64,000 nt of DNA, from the NCBI GenBank assembly GCA_031546815.1, contig JAVBJV010000021.1:1-64000 (forward strand). The letters are read 5' to 3'. Source of the stretch: JAVBJV01 sp031546815 (GTDB lineage Bacteria; Pseudomonadota; Alphaproteobacteria; Acetobacterales; Acetobacteraceae). Below are positions 1 to 12,674 of this stretch, piece by piece. The translations under genes were made by a program, and so were the position numbers. How positions within the stretch are numbered: position 1 is the stretch's first letter; each line of letters begins with the position of its first letter. The notes beneath the pieces were generated by a model, which ran no database searches, was not told the DNA's origin, and saw only the letters and a program-made list of their open reading frames with translations.

Positions 1-3908
<3,908 letters not shown>

Positions 3909-3970
3909 GCGGGTCTCACCCTGCTTGGCCCGAAGGCCGGATCTCAATGCAACGCGGAAGAAAGCCGGAG

Positions 3971-3993
3971 CACCGCGACGTTATGTCGCGGTG
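3971..3993 (-). promoter_or_regulatory. perfect hairpin enclosing the rpoB stop codon
   Basis: CACCGCGAC and GTCGCGGTG form a perfect 9-bp stem with a 5-nt loop. The rpoB stop codon (TAA on the minus strand) lies in the loop. There is no T-run after it, so it does not look like an intrinsic terminator. It sits just before the short rpoB-rpoC spacer and may affect mRNA processing or ribosome release; that role is inference. Confidence 0.45.
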
Positions 3994-6900
3994 TCCAGAT
4001 CCACGTTGAGGCCCAGAGACTTCAGTTCTTTCACCAGAACGTTGAAGCTTTCCGGCACCCCGGCTTCGAAACCGTCCTGGTCGCGGACGATTGCTTCGTA
4101 GACCTTGGTGCGGCCGGACACGTCGTCCGACTTCACGGTCAGCATTTCCTGCAGCGTATAGGCAGCGCCGTATGCTTCAAGCGCACACACTTCCATTTCC
4201 CCGAAGCGCTGACCACCGAACTGCGCCTTACCACCCAGCGGCTGCTGCGTGACGAGCGAGTACGGACCGATCGAACGGGCATGGATCTTGTCGTCGACCA
4301 AGTGATGCAGCTTGAGCATATAGATATACCCAACCGTCACCTTGCGTTCGAACGGTTCACCCGAACGACCATCGGTCAGCTGCACCTGGCCCGAGATATC
4401 GAGCCCGGCCTTGCCCAGCATTTCCTCGATGTCGGACGGCAGCGCGCCATCGAACACCGGCGTTGCGATGGGAATGCCCTTCTTCAGGTTATCGCACAGT
4501 TCCATCAGCTGTTCGGTCGACATGTCGGCGATGTCGCGCTTGAACACGGCCTCGCCATACACGCTCTTCAGCTTGTCCAGCAGTTCCTGGTGCTTCTCGC
4601 CGTTACGTCGATACGTATCGACCAGCTCGCCAACCTGCTGGCCAAGCGCCGCACAGGCCCAACCCAGATGGGTTTCCAGAATCTGCCCGACGTTCATGCG
4701 CGACGGCACGCCCAGCGGGTTCAGCACCAGATCCACCGGACGACCGTCTTCCAGGAACGGCATGTCTTCCATCGGCACCACGCGCGAGACGACACCCTTG
4801 TTGCCGTGACGGCCGGCCATCTTGTCGCCCGGCTGCAGCTTACGCTTCACCGCCACGAACACCTTGACCATCTTCATCACGCCCGGCAGCAATTCGTCGC
4901 CGCGCTGGACCTTGTCCACCTTCGACTCGAAGCGCTTCTGCAGACGATCCACCGCGGCGTCGTATTCACGCTTCAGTGTTTCGATCTCGGCCATCACCGC
5001 ATCGTCCTGCACCACAACATGGCGCCACGATCCACGCGGATGCTCACCCAGCACGTCGTTGGTCAGGATGGTACCCGACTTGATGCCCTTAAAGCCCGAG
5101 CCGGCTTCCTGGTTCAGCAGACGTTCGCGCAGACGATTCAGGAACGAACGCTCCTGAATGGCCTTCTCGTCGTCGCGGTCCTTGGCCAGACCTTCGATTT
5201 CCGCGCGCTCGATCGCCATGGCGCGTTCGTCCTTGTCGACGCCGCGGCGGCTGAACACGCGCACATCAACGATCGTGCCCGTCGTCCCCGGCGGCAGACG
5301 CAGCGACGTGTCGCGCACGTCGGACGCCTTTTCACCGAAGATGGCACGCAGCAGTTTTTCTTCCGGCGTCATCGGGCTTTCGCCCTTCGGCGTCACCTTG
5401 CCGACCAGAATGTCGCCCGGGTTCACTTCCGCGCCGACATACACGATGCCAGCTTCGTCGAGGCTGCGCAGCGCTTCCTCGCCGACGTTCGGAATATCGC
5501 GGGTGATTTCTTCCTGGCCCAGCTTCGTATCGCGGGCCATCACTTCGAATTCTTCGATATGGATCGAGGTGAACACGTCGTCACGCGCAATGCGTTCGCT
5601 GATCAGGATCGAGTCTTCGAAGTTGTAACCATTCCACGGCATGAACGCGCAGAGCACGTTGCGGCCCAGAGCCAGTTCGCCCAGTTCGGTCGACGGGCCG
5701 TCGGCGATGATGTCGCCTTCGCGCACCATGTCGCCCACCTTCACCAGCGGACGCTGATTGATGCAGGTCGACTGGTTCGAACGCATGAACTTGCGCAGAC
5801 GATAGATGTCGACGCCCTTGGTGGTTTCGCCGTCGTCGCTGGTCACGCGCACCACGATGCGCGCGCCGTCGATCTGGTCGATCACCCCGGCGCGGCGCGC
5901 CACGATCGTCGCACCCGAGTCATGCGCAACCGCAGCTTCCATGCCCGTGCCGACCAGCGGCGCATCGGACTGGATCAGCGGCACCGCCTGACGCATCATG
6001 TTCGAGCCCATCAGCGCGCGGTTGGCGTCGTCGTTTTCCAGGAACGGAATCAACGCCGCGGCAACCGACACCAGCTGGCGCGGAGACACGTCGATCGCGG
6101 TCACCTGATCGGGGGCCACCAGGCGGAAGTCGCCGTTGTGACGGACCGAGACCAGTTCACGGGTGAAACGGCCTTCCAGCGTCATCGGCGCGTCAGCCTG
6201 CGCCACGATCAGCTTTTCTTCTTCCATCGCGGACAGATAGCGGGTTTCGCTTTCGACCTTGCCGTCCTTCACCAGACGGTACGGTGTTTCGATGAACCCG
6301 TATTTGTTCACGCGCGCAAACGTCGCCAGGCTGTTGATCAGACCGATGTTCGGGCCTTCCGGCGTTTCAATCGGGCAGATGCGGCCGTAATGCGTCGGAT
6401 GCACGTCGCGCACTTCGAAGCCTGCACGTTCGCGCGTCAGACCGCCCGGGCCAAGCGCCGAGAGACGACGCTTATGCGTCACTTCCGAAAGCGGGTTGGT
6501 CTGATCCATGAACTGCGACAGCTGCGAGGAGCCGAAGAATTCACGCACCGCCGCCGCAGCGGGTTTCGCGTTGATCAGGTCGTGCGGCATCACGGTGTCG
6601 ATATCGACACTACCCATGCGTTCGCGGATCGCGCGTTCCATGCGCAGCAAGCCGAGGCGATACTGATTTTCCATCAGCTCACCAACCGAACGCACACGAC
6701 GGTTGCCGAGGTTATCGATGTCGTCGATCTGACCGCGGCCGTCTTTCAGGTCGCACATGGTCTTCACGGTCAGCAGGATGTCCTGCTTGCGCAGCGTGCG
6801 CAGCGTGTCGGGCACGGCATCGTTCGCCAGGCCCAGACGCATGTTCATCTTCACGCGACCAACGGCCGACAGGTCGTAACGGTCGGCGTCGAAGAACATG

Positions 6901-8165
6901 CTGCGGAACAGCGCTTCCGCGGTTTCCGGAGTCGGCGGTTCACCGGGGCGCATCACGCGGTAAATATCGAACAGCGCGTCGTCGCGGCTGGTGTTCTTGT
7001 CGAGCTTCAGCGTGTTGCGGATCCACGGGCCAACATCCTGACCAATAGCCAGCGACGGCAGCGACTTCTCGCCCGCGTCTTCCAGCAGGGTCAGCATGGC
7101 TTCGGTGATTTCATCACCAGCTTCGGCCCAGACTTCACCGGTGTCCGCGTTGACCAAATCTTCGCCGACGAAACGGCCGATCAGGTCCAGACGGCCAACC
7201 AGCACGTCCTTCGTGCCGGCTTCCATGATCTTGCGAGCCGCACGCGGGGTCATCTTGTCGCCCGCTGCAGCCACTTCCTTGCCAGTCTTCGCATCGACCA
7301 ACGGTTCGATCAGCTTCACGCCCTTGAACGCATCGGGATCGAACGGACGCGCCCAACCCTTGGCGCCACGCGTGAACACGATCTTGCCGTAGAACGTCGA
7401 CAGGATTTCTTCCGCGTCCATGCCACGGATTTCACCCGGCTCGACCGTCTCGCCCTTCGCCGCGCGTGCTTCGCGCAGCTTTTCGGACGCAACGCTTTCC
7501 AGCGCGTACAGCAGCGTGGTGACCGGCAGCTTGCGCTTGCGGTCGATGCGTACGTAGACAAGGTCTTTGCTGTCGAATTCGAAGTCCAGCCACGACCCGC
7601 GATACGGAATCACGCGCGCGGCGAACAGATACTTGCCGCTGCTATGCGTCTTGCCGCGATCGTGGTCGAAGAACACGCCCGGGCTGCGATGCATCTGCGA
7701 GACGATCACACGCTCGGTGCCGTTGATGATGAACGTGCCGTTGTCGGTCATCAGCGGCATGTCGCCCATATACACGGGCTGTTCTTTAATATCGCGGATC
7801 GAACGCGCGCCGGTTTCCTCGTCCACATCCCAGACGATCAGGCGCAGCACCACCTTCAGCGGGGCGGCGAAGTTCAGCCCGCGCTGGATGCATTCTTCCA
7901 CGTCATACTTCGGTTCTTCGAGTTCGTATTCCACGAACTCCAGGCGACCGCGCCCGGCGAAATCGTCAATCGGGAAAACCGATTTGAACACTTCCTGCAG
8001 CCCGGCCTGCGCACGCGCATCGGCCCTGACGTTCATTTGCAGGAATGCTTCATACGAAGCACGTTGAACATCGATCAGGTTGGGCATCTTTGCGACTTCG
8101 GGTATCCGTCCGAAGCTCTTGCGGATGCGCTTTTTGCCTGTAAACGACCCGGTGATTGCGTTCAT
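3981..8165 (-). CDS. rpoB: DNA-directed RNA polymerase subunit beta
   Basis: Catalytic beta subunit of RNA polymerase, 1394 aa from the chosen start (MNAITGSFTG...). The rifampicin-pocket region (SSQLSQFMDQTNPLSEVTHK, THKRRLSALGPGGL) and the conserved core GPNIGLINSLATFA are present. The ATG at 8165 is preceded by AGGACGG. An upstream in-frame GTG at 8192 would add nine residues but has a poorer ribosome site and makes an unusual N-terminus. The C-terminus ends DLDTAT. It lies between rplL and rpoC as in most bacteria. No defects seen. Confidence 0.98.
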   Translation of the reverse strand: MNAITGSFTGKKRIRKSFGRIPEVAKMPNLIDVQRASYEAFLQMNVRADARAQAGLQEVFKSVFPIDDFAGRGRLEFVEYELEEPKYDVEECIQRGLNFAAPLKVVLRLIVWDVDEETGARSIRDIKEQPVYMGDMPLMTDNGTFIINGTERVIVSQMHRSPGVFFDHDRGKTHSSGKYLFAARVIPYRGSWLDFEFDSKDLVYVRIDRKRKLPVTTLLYALESVASEKLREARAAKGETVEPGEIRGMDAEEILSTFYGKIVFTRGAKGWARPFDPDAFKGVKLIEPLVDAKTGKEVAAAGDKMTPRAARKIMEAGTKDVLVGRLDLIGRFVGEDLVNADTGEVWAEAGDEITEAMLTLLEDAGEKSLPSLAIGQDVGPWIRNTLKLDKNTSRDDALFDIYRVMRPGEPPTPETAEALFRSMFFDADRYDLSAVGRVKMNMRLGLANDAVPDTLRTLRKQDILLTVKTMCDLKDGRGQIDDIDNLGNRRVRSVGELMENQYRLGLLRMERAIRERMGSVDIDTVMPHDLINAKPAAAAVREFFGSSQLSQFMDQTNPLSEVTHKRRLSALGPGGLTRERAGFEVRDVHPTHYGRICPIETPEGPNIGLINSLATFARVNKYGFIETPYRLVKDGKVESETRYLSAMEEEKLIVAQADAPMTLEGRFTRELVSVRHNGDFRLVAPDQVTAIDVSPRQLVSVAAALIPFLENDDANRALMGSNMMRQAVPLIQSDAPLVGTGMEAAVAHDSGATIVARRAGVIDQIDGARIVVRVTSDDGETTKGVDIYRLRKFMRSNQSTCINQRPLVKVGDMVREGDIIADGPSTELGELALGRNVLCAFMPWNGYNFEDSILISERIARDDVFTSIHIEEFEVMARDTKLGQEEITRDIPNVGEEALRSLDEAGIVYVGAEVNPGDILVGKVTPKGESPMTPEEKLLRAIFGEKASDVRDTSLRLPPGTTGTIVDVRVFSRRGVDKDERAMAIERAEIEGLAKDRDDEKAIQERSFLNRLRERLLNQEAGSGFKGIKSGTILTNDVLGEHPRGSWRHVVVQDDAVMAEIETLKREYDAAVDRLQKRFESKVDKVQRGDELLPGVMKMVKVFVAVKRKLQPGDKMAGRHGNKGVVSRVVPMEDMPFLEDGRPVDLVLNPLGVPSRMNVGQILETHLGWACAALGQQVGELVDTYRRNGEKHQELLDKLKSVYGEAVFKRDIADMSTEQLMELCDNLKKGIPIATPVFDGALPSDIEEMLGKAGLDISGQVQLTDGRSGEPFERKVTVGYIYMLKLHHLVDDKIHARSIGPYSLVTQQPLGGKAQFGGQRFGEMEVCALEAYGAAYTLQEMLTVKSDDVSGRTKVYEAIVRDQDGFEAGVPESFNVLVKELKSLGLNVDLDTAT

Positions 8166-8296
8166 CGCCCGTCCTGTCTCTGTACCAGCCACATTGAACC
8201 CTGACCCGCAGTCCCCCGGTCAGATAGGGCATCCATCAGCAACGCAGACACGGGCAGGCGCCATTGCTGGCCCCCACCCGATCTTCAGCTCGGCGT

Positions 8297-8315
8297 TCCC
8301 GGCATATAGCCGGGA
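8297..8315 (-). promoter_or_regulatory. rplL-rpoB intergenic hairpin (attenuator candidate)
   Basis: TCCCGGC-ATATA-GCCGGGA is a perfect 7-bp stem with a 5-nt loop, 6 bp beyond the rplL stop on the transcribed strand. The 156-bp rplL-rpoB spacer is where E. coli has its partial terminator that lowers rpoBC transcription relative to L12. No T-run follows, so full termination is unlikely. The attenuator role is by analogy only. Confidence 0.4.
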
Positions 8316-8321
8316 TCGAAA

Positions 8322-8693
8322 TCACTTGATTTCGACGGTCGCGCCATTTTCCTCGAGGATCTTCTTGATCTTCTCGGCTTCGTCCTTGTTCACGCCTTCC
8401 TTAACGGTCTGGGGCGCGCCTTCAACCATGTCCTTCGCTTCCTTCAGGCCGAGACCCGTGATTCCGCGAATTTCTTTGATGACGTTGATCTTCTTGTCGC
8501 CCGAGCTCTTCAGGATGACAGTGAATTCCGTCTGGACTTCAGCAGCCGGGCCAGCAGCGGCGGCAACGGCGGCAACAGCCACCGGAGCGGCAGCGGAAAC
8601 GCCCCACTTTTCTTCCAGCATCTTGGAGAGTTCAGCAGCTTCCAGAACTGTGAGAGCCGAGAGCTCGTCCACCAGCTTTTCAAGATTAGCCAT
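8322..8693 (-). CDS. rplL: 50S ribosomal protein L7/L12
   Basis: Stalk protein of the large ribosomal subunit that recruits translational GTPases. It is 123 aa: an N-terminal dimerisation part, an Ala/Pro/Val hinge (AAAPVAVAAVAAAAGPAA) and the C-terminal domain with GLGLKEAKDMVEGAP. Length and composition are typical. It follows rplJ by 86 bp, in the L10 operon. Confidence 0.98.
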   Translation of the reverse strand: MANLEKLVDELSALTVLEAAELSKMLEEKWGVSAAAPVAVAAVAAAAGPAAEVQTEFTVILKSSGDKKINVIKEIRGITGLGLKEAKDMVEGAPQTVKEGVNKDEAEKIKKILEENGATVEIK

Positions 8694-8779
8694 GTTATAT
8701 ACTCCGAAAGTAAGCCTTGGTCAGGTTCCATGCAACCCCGGACTGCCCGGGATCACGATTTGATAGCGTCAGCCCAAAC

Positions 8780-9298
8780 TCAGGCCGCCTCGCCCTTCTT
8801 CGCGTAGGCACCAAAGACCCGTGCCAGCTGGCCGGCAGGCGCCTGCAGAACGCCAGCGATTTTCGTCGCCGGAGCCTGCACCAGGCCGATAAGTTTCCCA
8901 CGCAGAGCGTCGAGCGAGGGAAGTTCGGCCAGCGCCTTCACGCCATTGACGTCGAGCATCTGGTTACCCAGAGACCCTCCGACAATGACCAGCTTTTCAT
9001 TGGTCTTGGCGAACTCGACGGTAATCTTCGCCGCCGCCACCGGATCGACAGACCACGCAAGCGCGGTCGGACCCTTCAGCATCGGCTTGATCCCGTCGAA
9101 GCGGGTGCCTTCGAGGGCGAGTGTGGCGAGCCGGTTCTTCGCAACCTTGTAGGTTGCGCCCGCTGCCAGCATCTTGCGACGCAGGTTAGTCACTTCAGCC
9201 ACGGTCAGCCCGTTGTTACGAGTAACCACGACCAGCGACATTTCTGCGAACACCGATGCAAGCGAAGCGACGAACGCTTGCTTCTCCGTACGGTCCAC
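8780..9298 (-). CDS. rplJ: 50S ribosomal protein L10
   Basis: Base of the ribosomal stalk, binding 23S rRNA and L7/L12 dimers. It is 172 aa from a GTG start (VDRTEKQAFVASLASVF), which has GGAG about 7 nt upstream and gives the normal family length. A longer in-frame opening to 9352 would add a basic, non-homologous tail and is rejected. L10 normally represses its own operon by binding the mRNA leader, and a 290-bp leader region lies upstream here. Confidence 0.96.
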   Translation of the reverse strand: MDRTEKQAFVASLASVFAEMSLVVVTRNNGLTVAEVTNLRRKMLAAGATYKVAKNRLATLALEGTRFDGIKPMLKGPTALAWSVDPVAAAKITVEFAKTNEKLVIVGGSLGNQMLDVNGVKALAELPSLDALRGKLIGLVQAPATKIAGVLQAPAGQLARVFGAYAKKGEAA

Positions 9299-9532
9299 GT
9301 CTCGTCTCCGTCGGTAGCCTTGTCCGGTTGCCCGGAAAGGCCGTTGTCCCATGGGTCATACTGAAATCCCTTTCAGCACAACCCGGTTCGCCTGTCCGTC
9401 GTCGGAACCACCAAAACTTACGGGGGATAAACCCCGAAATCCCTGGCATCTCCCGTCTCCCGCCCGCCGGGTTTTCACCCACTTAAGCTCCACCCCCACA
9501 AGGATGAAACACGCGCAGTCTTGGACAGGTTC

Positions 9533-9573
9533 GGGGGCGCAAGGCCCCCTGCCCGGGAAGGTTGCCCTTCCCG
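9533..9573 (-). promoter_or_regulatory. tandem hairpins in the rplA-rplJ leader
   Basis: In the 290-bp spacer between rplA and rplJ two perfect hairpins stand in tandem. One is at 9554-9573: an 8-bp stem CGGGAAGG/CCTTCCCG whose loop reads GCAA on the transcribed strand. The other is at 9533-9549: GGGGGC/GCCCCC with a 5-nt loop. Neither has a T-run. They may be the attenuator or part of the L10 leader; no protein-binding fold can be assigned by eye. Confidence 0.45.
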
Positions 9574-9588
9574 TATCCTGTTAGCGGA

Positions 9589-10281
9589 TCAGCCAGCGAT
9601 CGTGCTGAGATCCACCGACACGCCAACCCCCATCGTGGAGCTGAGCGCAACTTTCTTCAGGTAGGTGCCCTTGGCACCCGCCGGCTTGGCCTTCTGCACC
9701 GCATCGATGAACGCGCGAGCGTTCTTCAGCAGATCGTCGGCCGAGAACGAGGCCTTGCCGATACCAGCATGGATGATCCCGGCCTTTTCGGCGCGGTATT
9801 CAACCTGGCCGCCCTTGGCTGCCGTCACGGCACCCTTGACGTCCATGGTCACGGTGCCGAGCTTCGGGTTCGGCATCAGGCCGCGCGGGCCCAGCACCTT
9901 ACCGAGACGACCAACCAGAGCCATCATGTCCGGCGTCGCGATACAACGGTCGAAGTTGATTTCGCCCGCCTGAATCTTTTCGGCCAGATCGTCGGCGCCA
10001 ACCACATCGGCACCGGCTGCCAGCGCTTCGTCCGCCTTGGCGCCGCGTGCAAACACACCGACGCGCACGGTCTTGCCCGTGCCGGCCGGCAGGTTCAGCA
10101 GGCCACGGACCATCTGGTCCGCATGACGCGGATCGATGCCGAGGTTCATCGAAATTTCGATGGTTTCATCGAACTTCGCCTTGGCGTTGCCCTTCACCAG
10201 GTTCATCGCGTCGTCGAGGGCATAGGCCTTCGCGCTGTCGACGATGGCTGTCAGAGCCTTCATACGCTTGGAAATTGCCAT
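9589..10281 (-). CDS. rplA: 50S ribosomal protein L1
   Basis: L1 stalk protein that helps release deacylated tRNA from the ribosome and, in many bacteria, represses its own rplK-rplA mRNA. It is 230 aa, full length, with the family signature around GPRGLMPNPKLGTV and the basic N-terminus MAISKRMKAL. It starts 4 bp after rplK, so the two are co-translated. Confidence 0.98.
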   Translation of the reverse strand: MAISKRMKALTAIVDSAKAYALDDAMNLVKGNAKAKFDETIEISMNLGIDPRHADQMVRGLLNLPAGTGKTVRVGVFARGAKADEALAAGADVVGADDLAEKIQAGEINFDRCIATPDMMALVGRLGKVLGPRGLMPNPKLGTVTMDVKGAVTAAKGGQVEYRAEKAGIIHAGIGKASFSADDLLKNARAFIDAVQKAKPAGAKGTYLKKVALSSTMGVGVSVDLSTIAG

Positions 10282-10285
10282 TGGA

Positions 10286-10720
10286 TCAGCCCTCCACCAC
10301 GGTGAGGCCCATCGAGCGGGCAGAACCCGCCAGCATGCGCACTGCAGCGTCTTCGTCGTTGGCGTTCATATCGACCATCTTCTGCTTCGCAATTTCGTGC
10401 AGCTGCGCGATGGTGATCTTGCCAACCGGTGCACCCTTGCCCGTCGCGGTCGCGCCCTTGGTCAGCTTGGCGGCCTTCTTCAGGAAGTAGGTGTTCGGCG
10501 GGGTCTTGGTGATGAAGCTGAACGTGCGGTCAGCAAACGCGGTAATCACAACGGGAATCGGCATGCCGGGTTCCAGCTGCTGCGTCGCCGCGTTGAATTC
10601 CTTACAGAACTGCATGATGTTCAGCCCGCGCTGACCCAGCGCCGGACCGACTGGCGGCGACGGATTCGCCTTACCGGCCGGGATCTGCAGCTTGATATAG
10701 CCGACGACCTTCTTTGCCAT
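10286..10720 (-). CDS. rplK: 50S ribosomal protein L11
   Basis: GTPase-centre protein that binds 23S rRNA and is needed for RelA-dependent stringent signalling. It is 144 aa starting MAKKVVGYIKLQIPAGKA, with the proline-rich PSPPVGPALGQRG segment and the RNA-binding C-terminal domain. An upstream extension to 10795 does not match the family. It is the first gene of the rplK-rplA pair. About 200 bp upstream lies the CZB gene and its terminator, so a promoter is expected at about 10730-10840; I did not find a convincing one. Confidence 0.97.
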   Translation of the reverse strand: MAKKVVGYIKLQIPAGKANPSPPVGPALGQRGLNIMQFCKEFNAATQQLEPGMPIPVVITAFADRTFSFITKTPPNTYFLKKAAKLTKGATATGKGAPVGKITIAQLHEIAKQKMVDMNANDEDAAVRMLAGSARSMGLTVVEG

Positions 10721-10849
10721 CTCTGGTAAACTCCAAACCAGAAACCGCGGTACAACCGAGCGCCGGCACCTGCCGGAACCCTCCCGCGTTTCCAAATGAA
10801 CGCCGGGCTTTAGCCGGGTTCAAGCCGAGAGTCCAGAGGCGGAAACGAA

Positions 10850-10874
10850 AACAGGGCCAGTTTTTGGCCCTGTT
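10850..10874 (-). terminator. Rho-independent terminator after the CZB gene
   Basis: AACAGGGCCA-GTTTT-TGGCCCTGTT is a perfect 10-bp stem with a 5-nt loop, followed on the minus strand by TTCGTTT. It lies 46 bp beyond the stop of the CZB-domain gene and upstream of rplK. The T-run is interrupted, so strength is uncertain. Confidence 0.6.
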
Positions 10875-10920
10875 CCGGTATTTTAACCTCGGTATTTTCC
10901 GAAGTCTATGTCGCCCGTGA

Positions 10921-11271
10921 TCAGAGTTTGGCGTCCAGCTTCAACTTCATGATCGCCCCGCCGACAGCGCTGGATGCCTCGACATACGGTCCGGCGGCGA
11001 GCATGGCCGTGGCCTCGTCGAATTTCTTCGCGTTGATGATCTGTGCGACCTTTCCGGCCTCCACATGGAACGCCGCGTGCTTGCCAACGCAGGCCGCATG
11101 GCTGGGCAGCTTGGCAAACTTGGTTTTACCCTCGCCGTGCAGCCACTTCCCCAGGTCGCAACAATCGTCGCGGCCGATGGTGCGCGCATCCAGCGTTTCC
11201 TTGTTGGCGATCGCCGAGCGGAATTTCAGCTTCCACTCACCGTGTTTTTGAATAGCCTGTGTAAGGTCCAT
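10921..11271 (-). CDS. stand-alone CZB (chemoreceptor zinc-binding) domain protein
   Basis: Small soluble protein, 116 aa. It shows the full CZB signature: H10 (KHGEWK), the C-x-L-G-x-W box at C38-W43 (CDLGKWL), and H65 and H69 (HAAFH). In this family those three His and one Cys bind zinc; in chemoreceptors and diguanylate cyclases the domain senses zinc or hypochlorous acid. No other domain or membrane segment is present, so it probably acts as a partner or metal sensor. The ATG at 11271 is chosen because the domain starts there and GGGAACC lies upstream; an in-frame extension to 11361 is non-homologous. It lies between argC and rplK, with its own terminator. Confidence 0.85.
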   Translation of the reverse strand: MDLTQAIQKHGEWKLKFRSAIANKETLDARTIGRDDCCDLGKWLHGEGKTKFAKLPSHAACVGKHAAFHVEAGKVAQIINAKKFDEATAMLAAGPYVEASSAVGGAIMKLKLDAKL

Positions 11272-11482
11272 ATAGGTTCCCACCCGAAAAATCTGTTCCT
11301 CGCCCTGGAGTTCTTCTTCGGCGAGCACGGTGTACAGTGACCTAGCAACCCTTAATACCATATCAACGTTTCATTGTCGGAATAATTTTTCCGTATTTCT
11401 CTTTCAGGGTATACAACCAGAAAGCAAAAAATCCGGAACCATCCCGGCCCCGGATCTGTTCAGCCCGTCGTTGAATGGGGCG

Positions 11483-12418
11483 TTACGCCGCTTCCGGCAT
11501 CGCCAGCTTCAACCCCAGCATCAGCCCCAGATTCTGCACCGCAGCCCCCGACGCGCCCTTGCCAAGATTGTCGAGCAACGCCACCAACACTGCCTGCTTG
11601 CGGGCATCGCTGCCGAACACGCGCAGTTCCAGCTTGTTGGTCCCGTTCAGGCTCTCGGGCACCAGCTTGCCGTTGGCATCTGCCGCGCAGACCTTCACCC
11701 AGTCCGACCCGGCGTAATGAGCGGCCAGCGCGTCGTGCAATGTGGCCAGAGTCGGCGCGCCATTCAGCATGTCCAGATGCAGCGGGATCGACACCAGCAT
11801 CCCCTGGCGGAAATTCCCGACCGAGGGGACAAAGATCGGCCGACGCGTCAGCGTGCCATAGGTCTGGATCTCGGGCAGGTGCTTGTGTTCCAGCCCCAGC
11901 CCATACAGCTCGAACGGTGGAGCGCTGCCGGCTTCGTACGTCGCGATCATCCCTTTGCCGCCGCCGGAATATCCGCTGACGGCGTTCACCGTGACCGGGT
12001 AATCCTTCGGCAGAATTCCCGCATCGACCAGCGGACGCAGCAGCGCCACCGCCCCGGTCGGGTAACAGCCAGGGTTCGAGACGCGGCGCGCCGTGCTTAT
12101 GGCGTCTGCCTGCGTCGCGGTAAGTTCGGGAAAACCATACACCCAGCCTGGCGCCACGCGATACGCGGTCGAAGCATCCAGAATCCGCGGTCCACCACCG
12201 GGCAGCGCAGAGGCCATCGCCACGGTTTCCTTCGCCGCATCGTCGGGCAGACACAGGATGGTCAGATCCACCTGCGACAGAATGGCGCGCTTGGCATCGG
12301 GGTTCTTGCGGTCGGCATCGGACAGGCTTTTCAGCACTACGTTTTCACGCGCCAGACGCTCGCGGATCAGAAGCCCCGTGGTGCCTGCCTCGCCATCAAT
12401 GAAAACCGATGTGGTCAT
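11483..12418 (-). CDS. argC: N-acetyl-gamma-glutamyl-phosphate reductase (type 2)
   Basis: Third step of arginine biosynthesis: NADPH-dependent reduction of N-acetylglutamyl phosphate to the semialdehyde. It is 311 aa, the short type-2 form. The nucleotide-binding loop GEAGTTG is at residues 9-15 and the catalytic cysteine is C118 in SNPGCYPTG. The second ATG (12418), with AAGGAA 9 nt upstream, is preferred over the one at 12427. The kinase of the preceding step, argB, is 19 kb away at 31341. Its position between nusG and the rplK cluster is unusual. Confidence 0.95.
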   Translation of the reverse strand: MTTSVFIDGEAGTTGLLIRERLARENVVLKSLSDADRKNPDAKRAILSQVDLTILCLPDDAAKETVAMASALPGGGPRILDASTAYRVAPGWVYGFPELTATQADAISTARRVSNPGCYPTGAVALLRPLVDAGILPKDYPVTVNAVSGYSGGGKGMIATYEAGSAPPFELYGLGLEHKHLPEIQTYGTLTRRPIFVPSVGNFRQGMLVSIPLHLDMLNGAPTLATLHDALAAHYAGSDWVKVCAADANGKLVPESLNGTNKLELRVFGSDARKQAVLVALLDNLGKGASGAAVQNLGLMLGLKLAMPEAA

Positions 12419-12496
12419 CTGTCGCATTCCTTCAAACCCAAGACGCGCAACCTAGCACAATTGCCGCGAAAAATTGCAACCGATCCGCCAAAACAA

Positions 12497-12522
12497 AACC
12501 GGCCCCACAGAGGGGGCCGGTT
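12497..12522 (-). terminator. Rho-independent terminator downstream of nusG
   Basis: AACCGGCCCC and GGGGCCGGTT form a perfect 10-bp stem with a 6-nt loop. On the minus strand it is followed by TTGTTTTGG, and on the plus strand by TTGTATGTTTTG, so it could work in both directions. It closes the secE-nusG transcript after repeat element R1 and precedes argC by about 80 bp. Confidence 0.8.
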
Positions 12523-12550
12523 GTATGTTTTGCGATACCGCAGTGAATTG

Positions 12551-12674
12551 GAGACTGTGCGGGTGTGAGTCGTATGGTGGAGCTTACCGAGAACCGGTGC
12601 GAAGTGGATTTTTGGGTCCGTGAGCACCGGAAGCGCAGGGAAGTGCCGCCAGCCGGCCGCACCAGCGCAGTCTC
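12551..12674 (-). repeat. structured intergenic repeat, copy R1 (3' of nusG)
   Basis: First of six related elements. The outer arms GAGACTG (12551-12557) and CAGTCTC (12668-12674) are inverted repeats, and the right arm ends at the nusG stop codon. The core reads GGTCCGTGAGCACCGGAAG then GGAAGTGCC. The inner hairpin is GGAT-TTTTGG-GTCC. It is followed on the transcribed strand by the nusG terminator, so it is probably the 3' UTR of secE-nusG. Copies R2, R4 and R6 share the left-hand box GTGAGTCGTATG (or a close variant). Confidence 0.8.

Noticed and set aside
8166..8192. GTG start for rpoB at 8192
   Set aside because: It would add nine residues not expected at the RpoB N-terminus; the ATG at 8165 has a better ribosome site.
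12551..12674. Reading the repeats as insertion sequences or MITEs
   Set aside because: No conserved terminal repeats, no flanking target duplications visible, and no transposase in the window; the arms differ between copies.
12551..12674. Reading the repeats as a CRISPR or tandem array
   Set aside because: Single dispersed copies kilobases apart, with no spacers.
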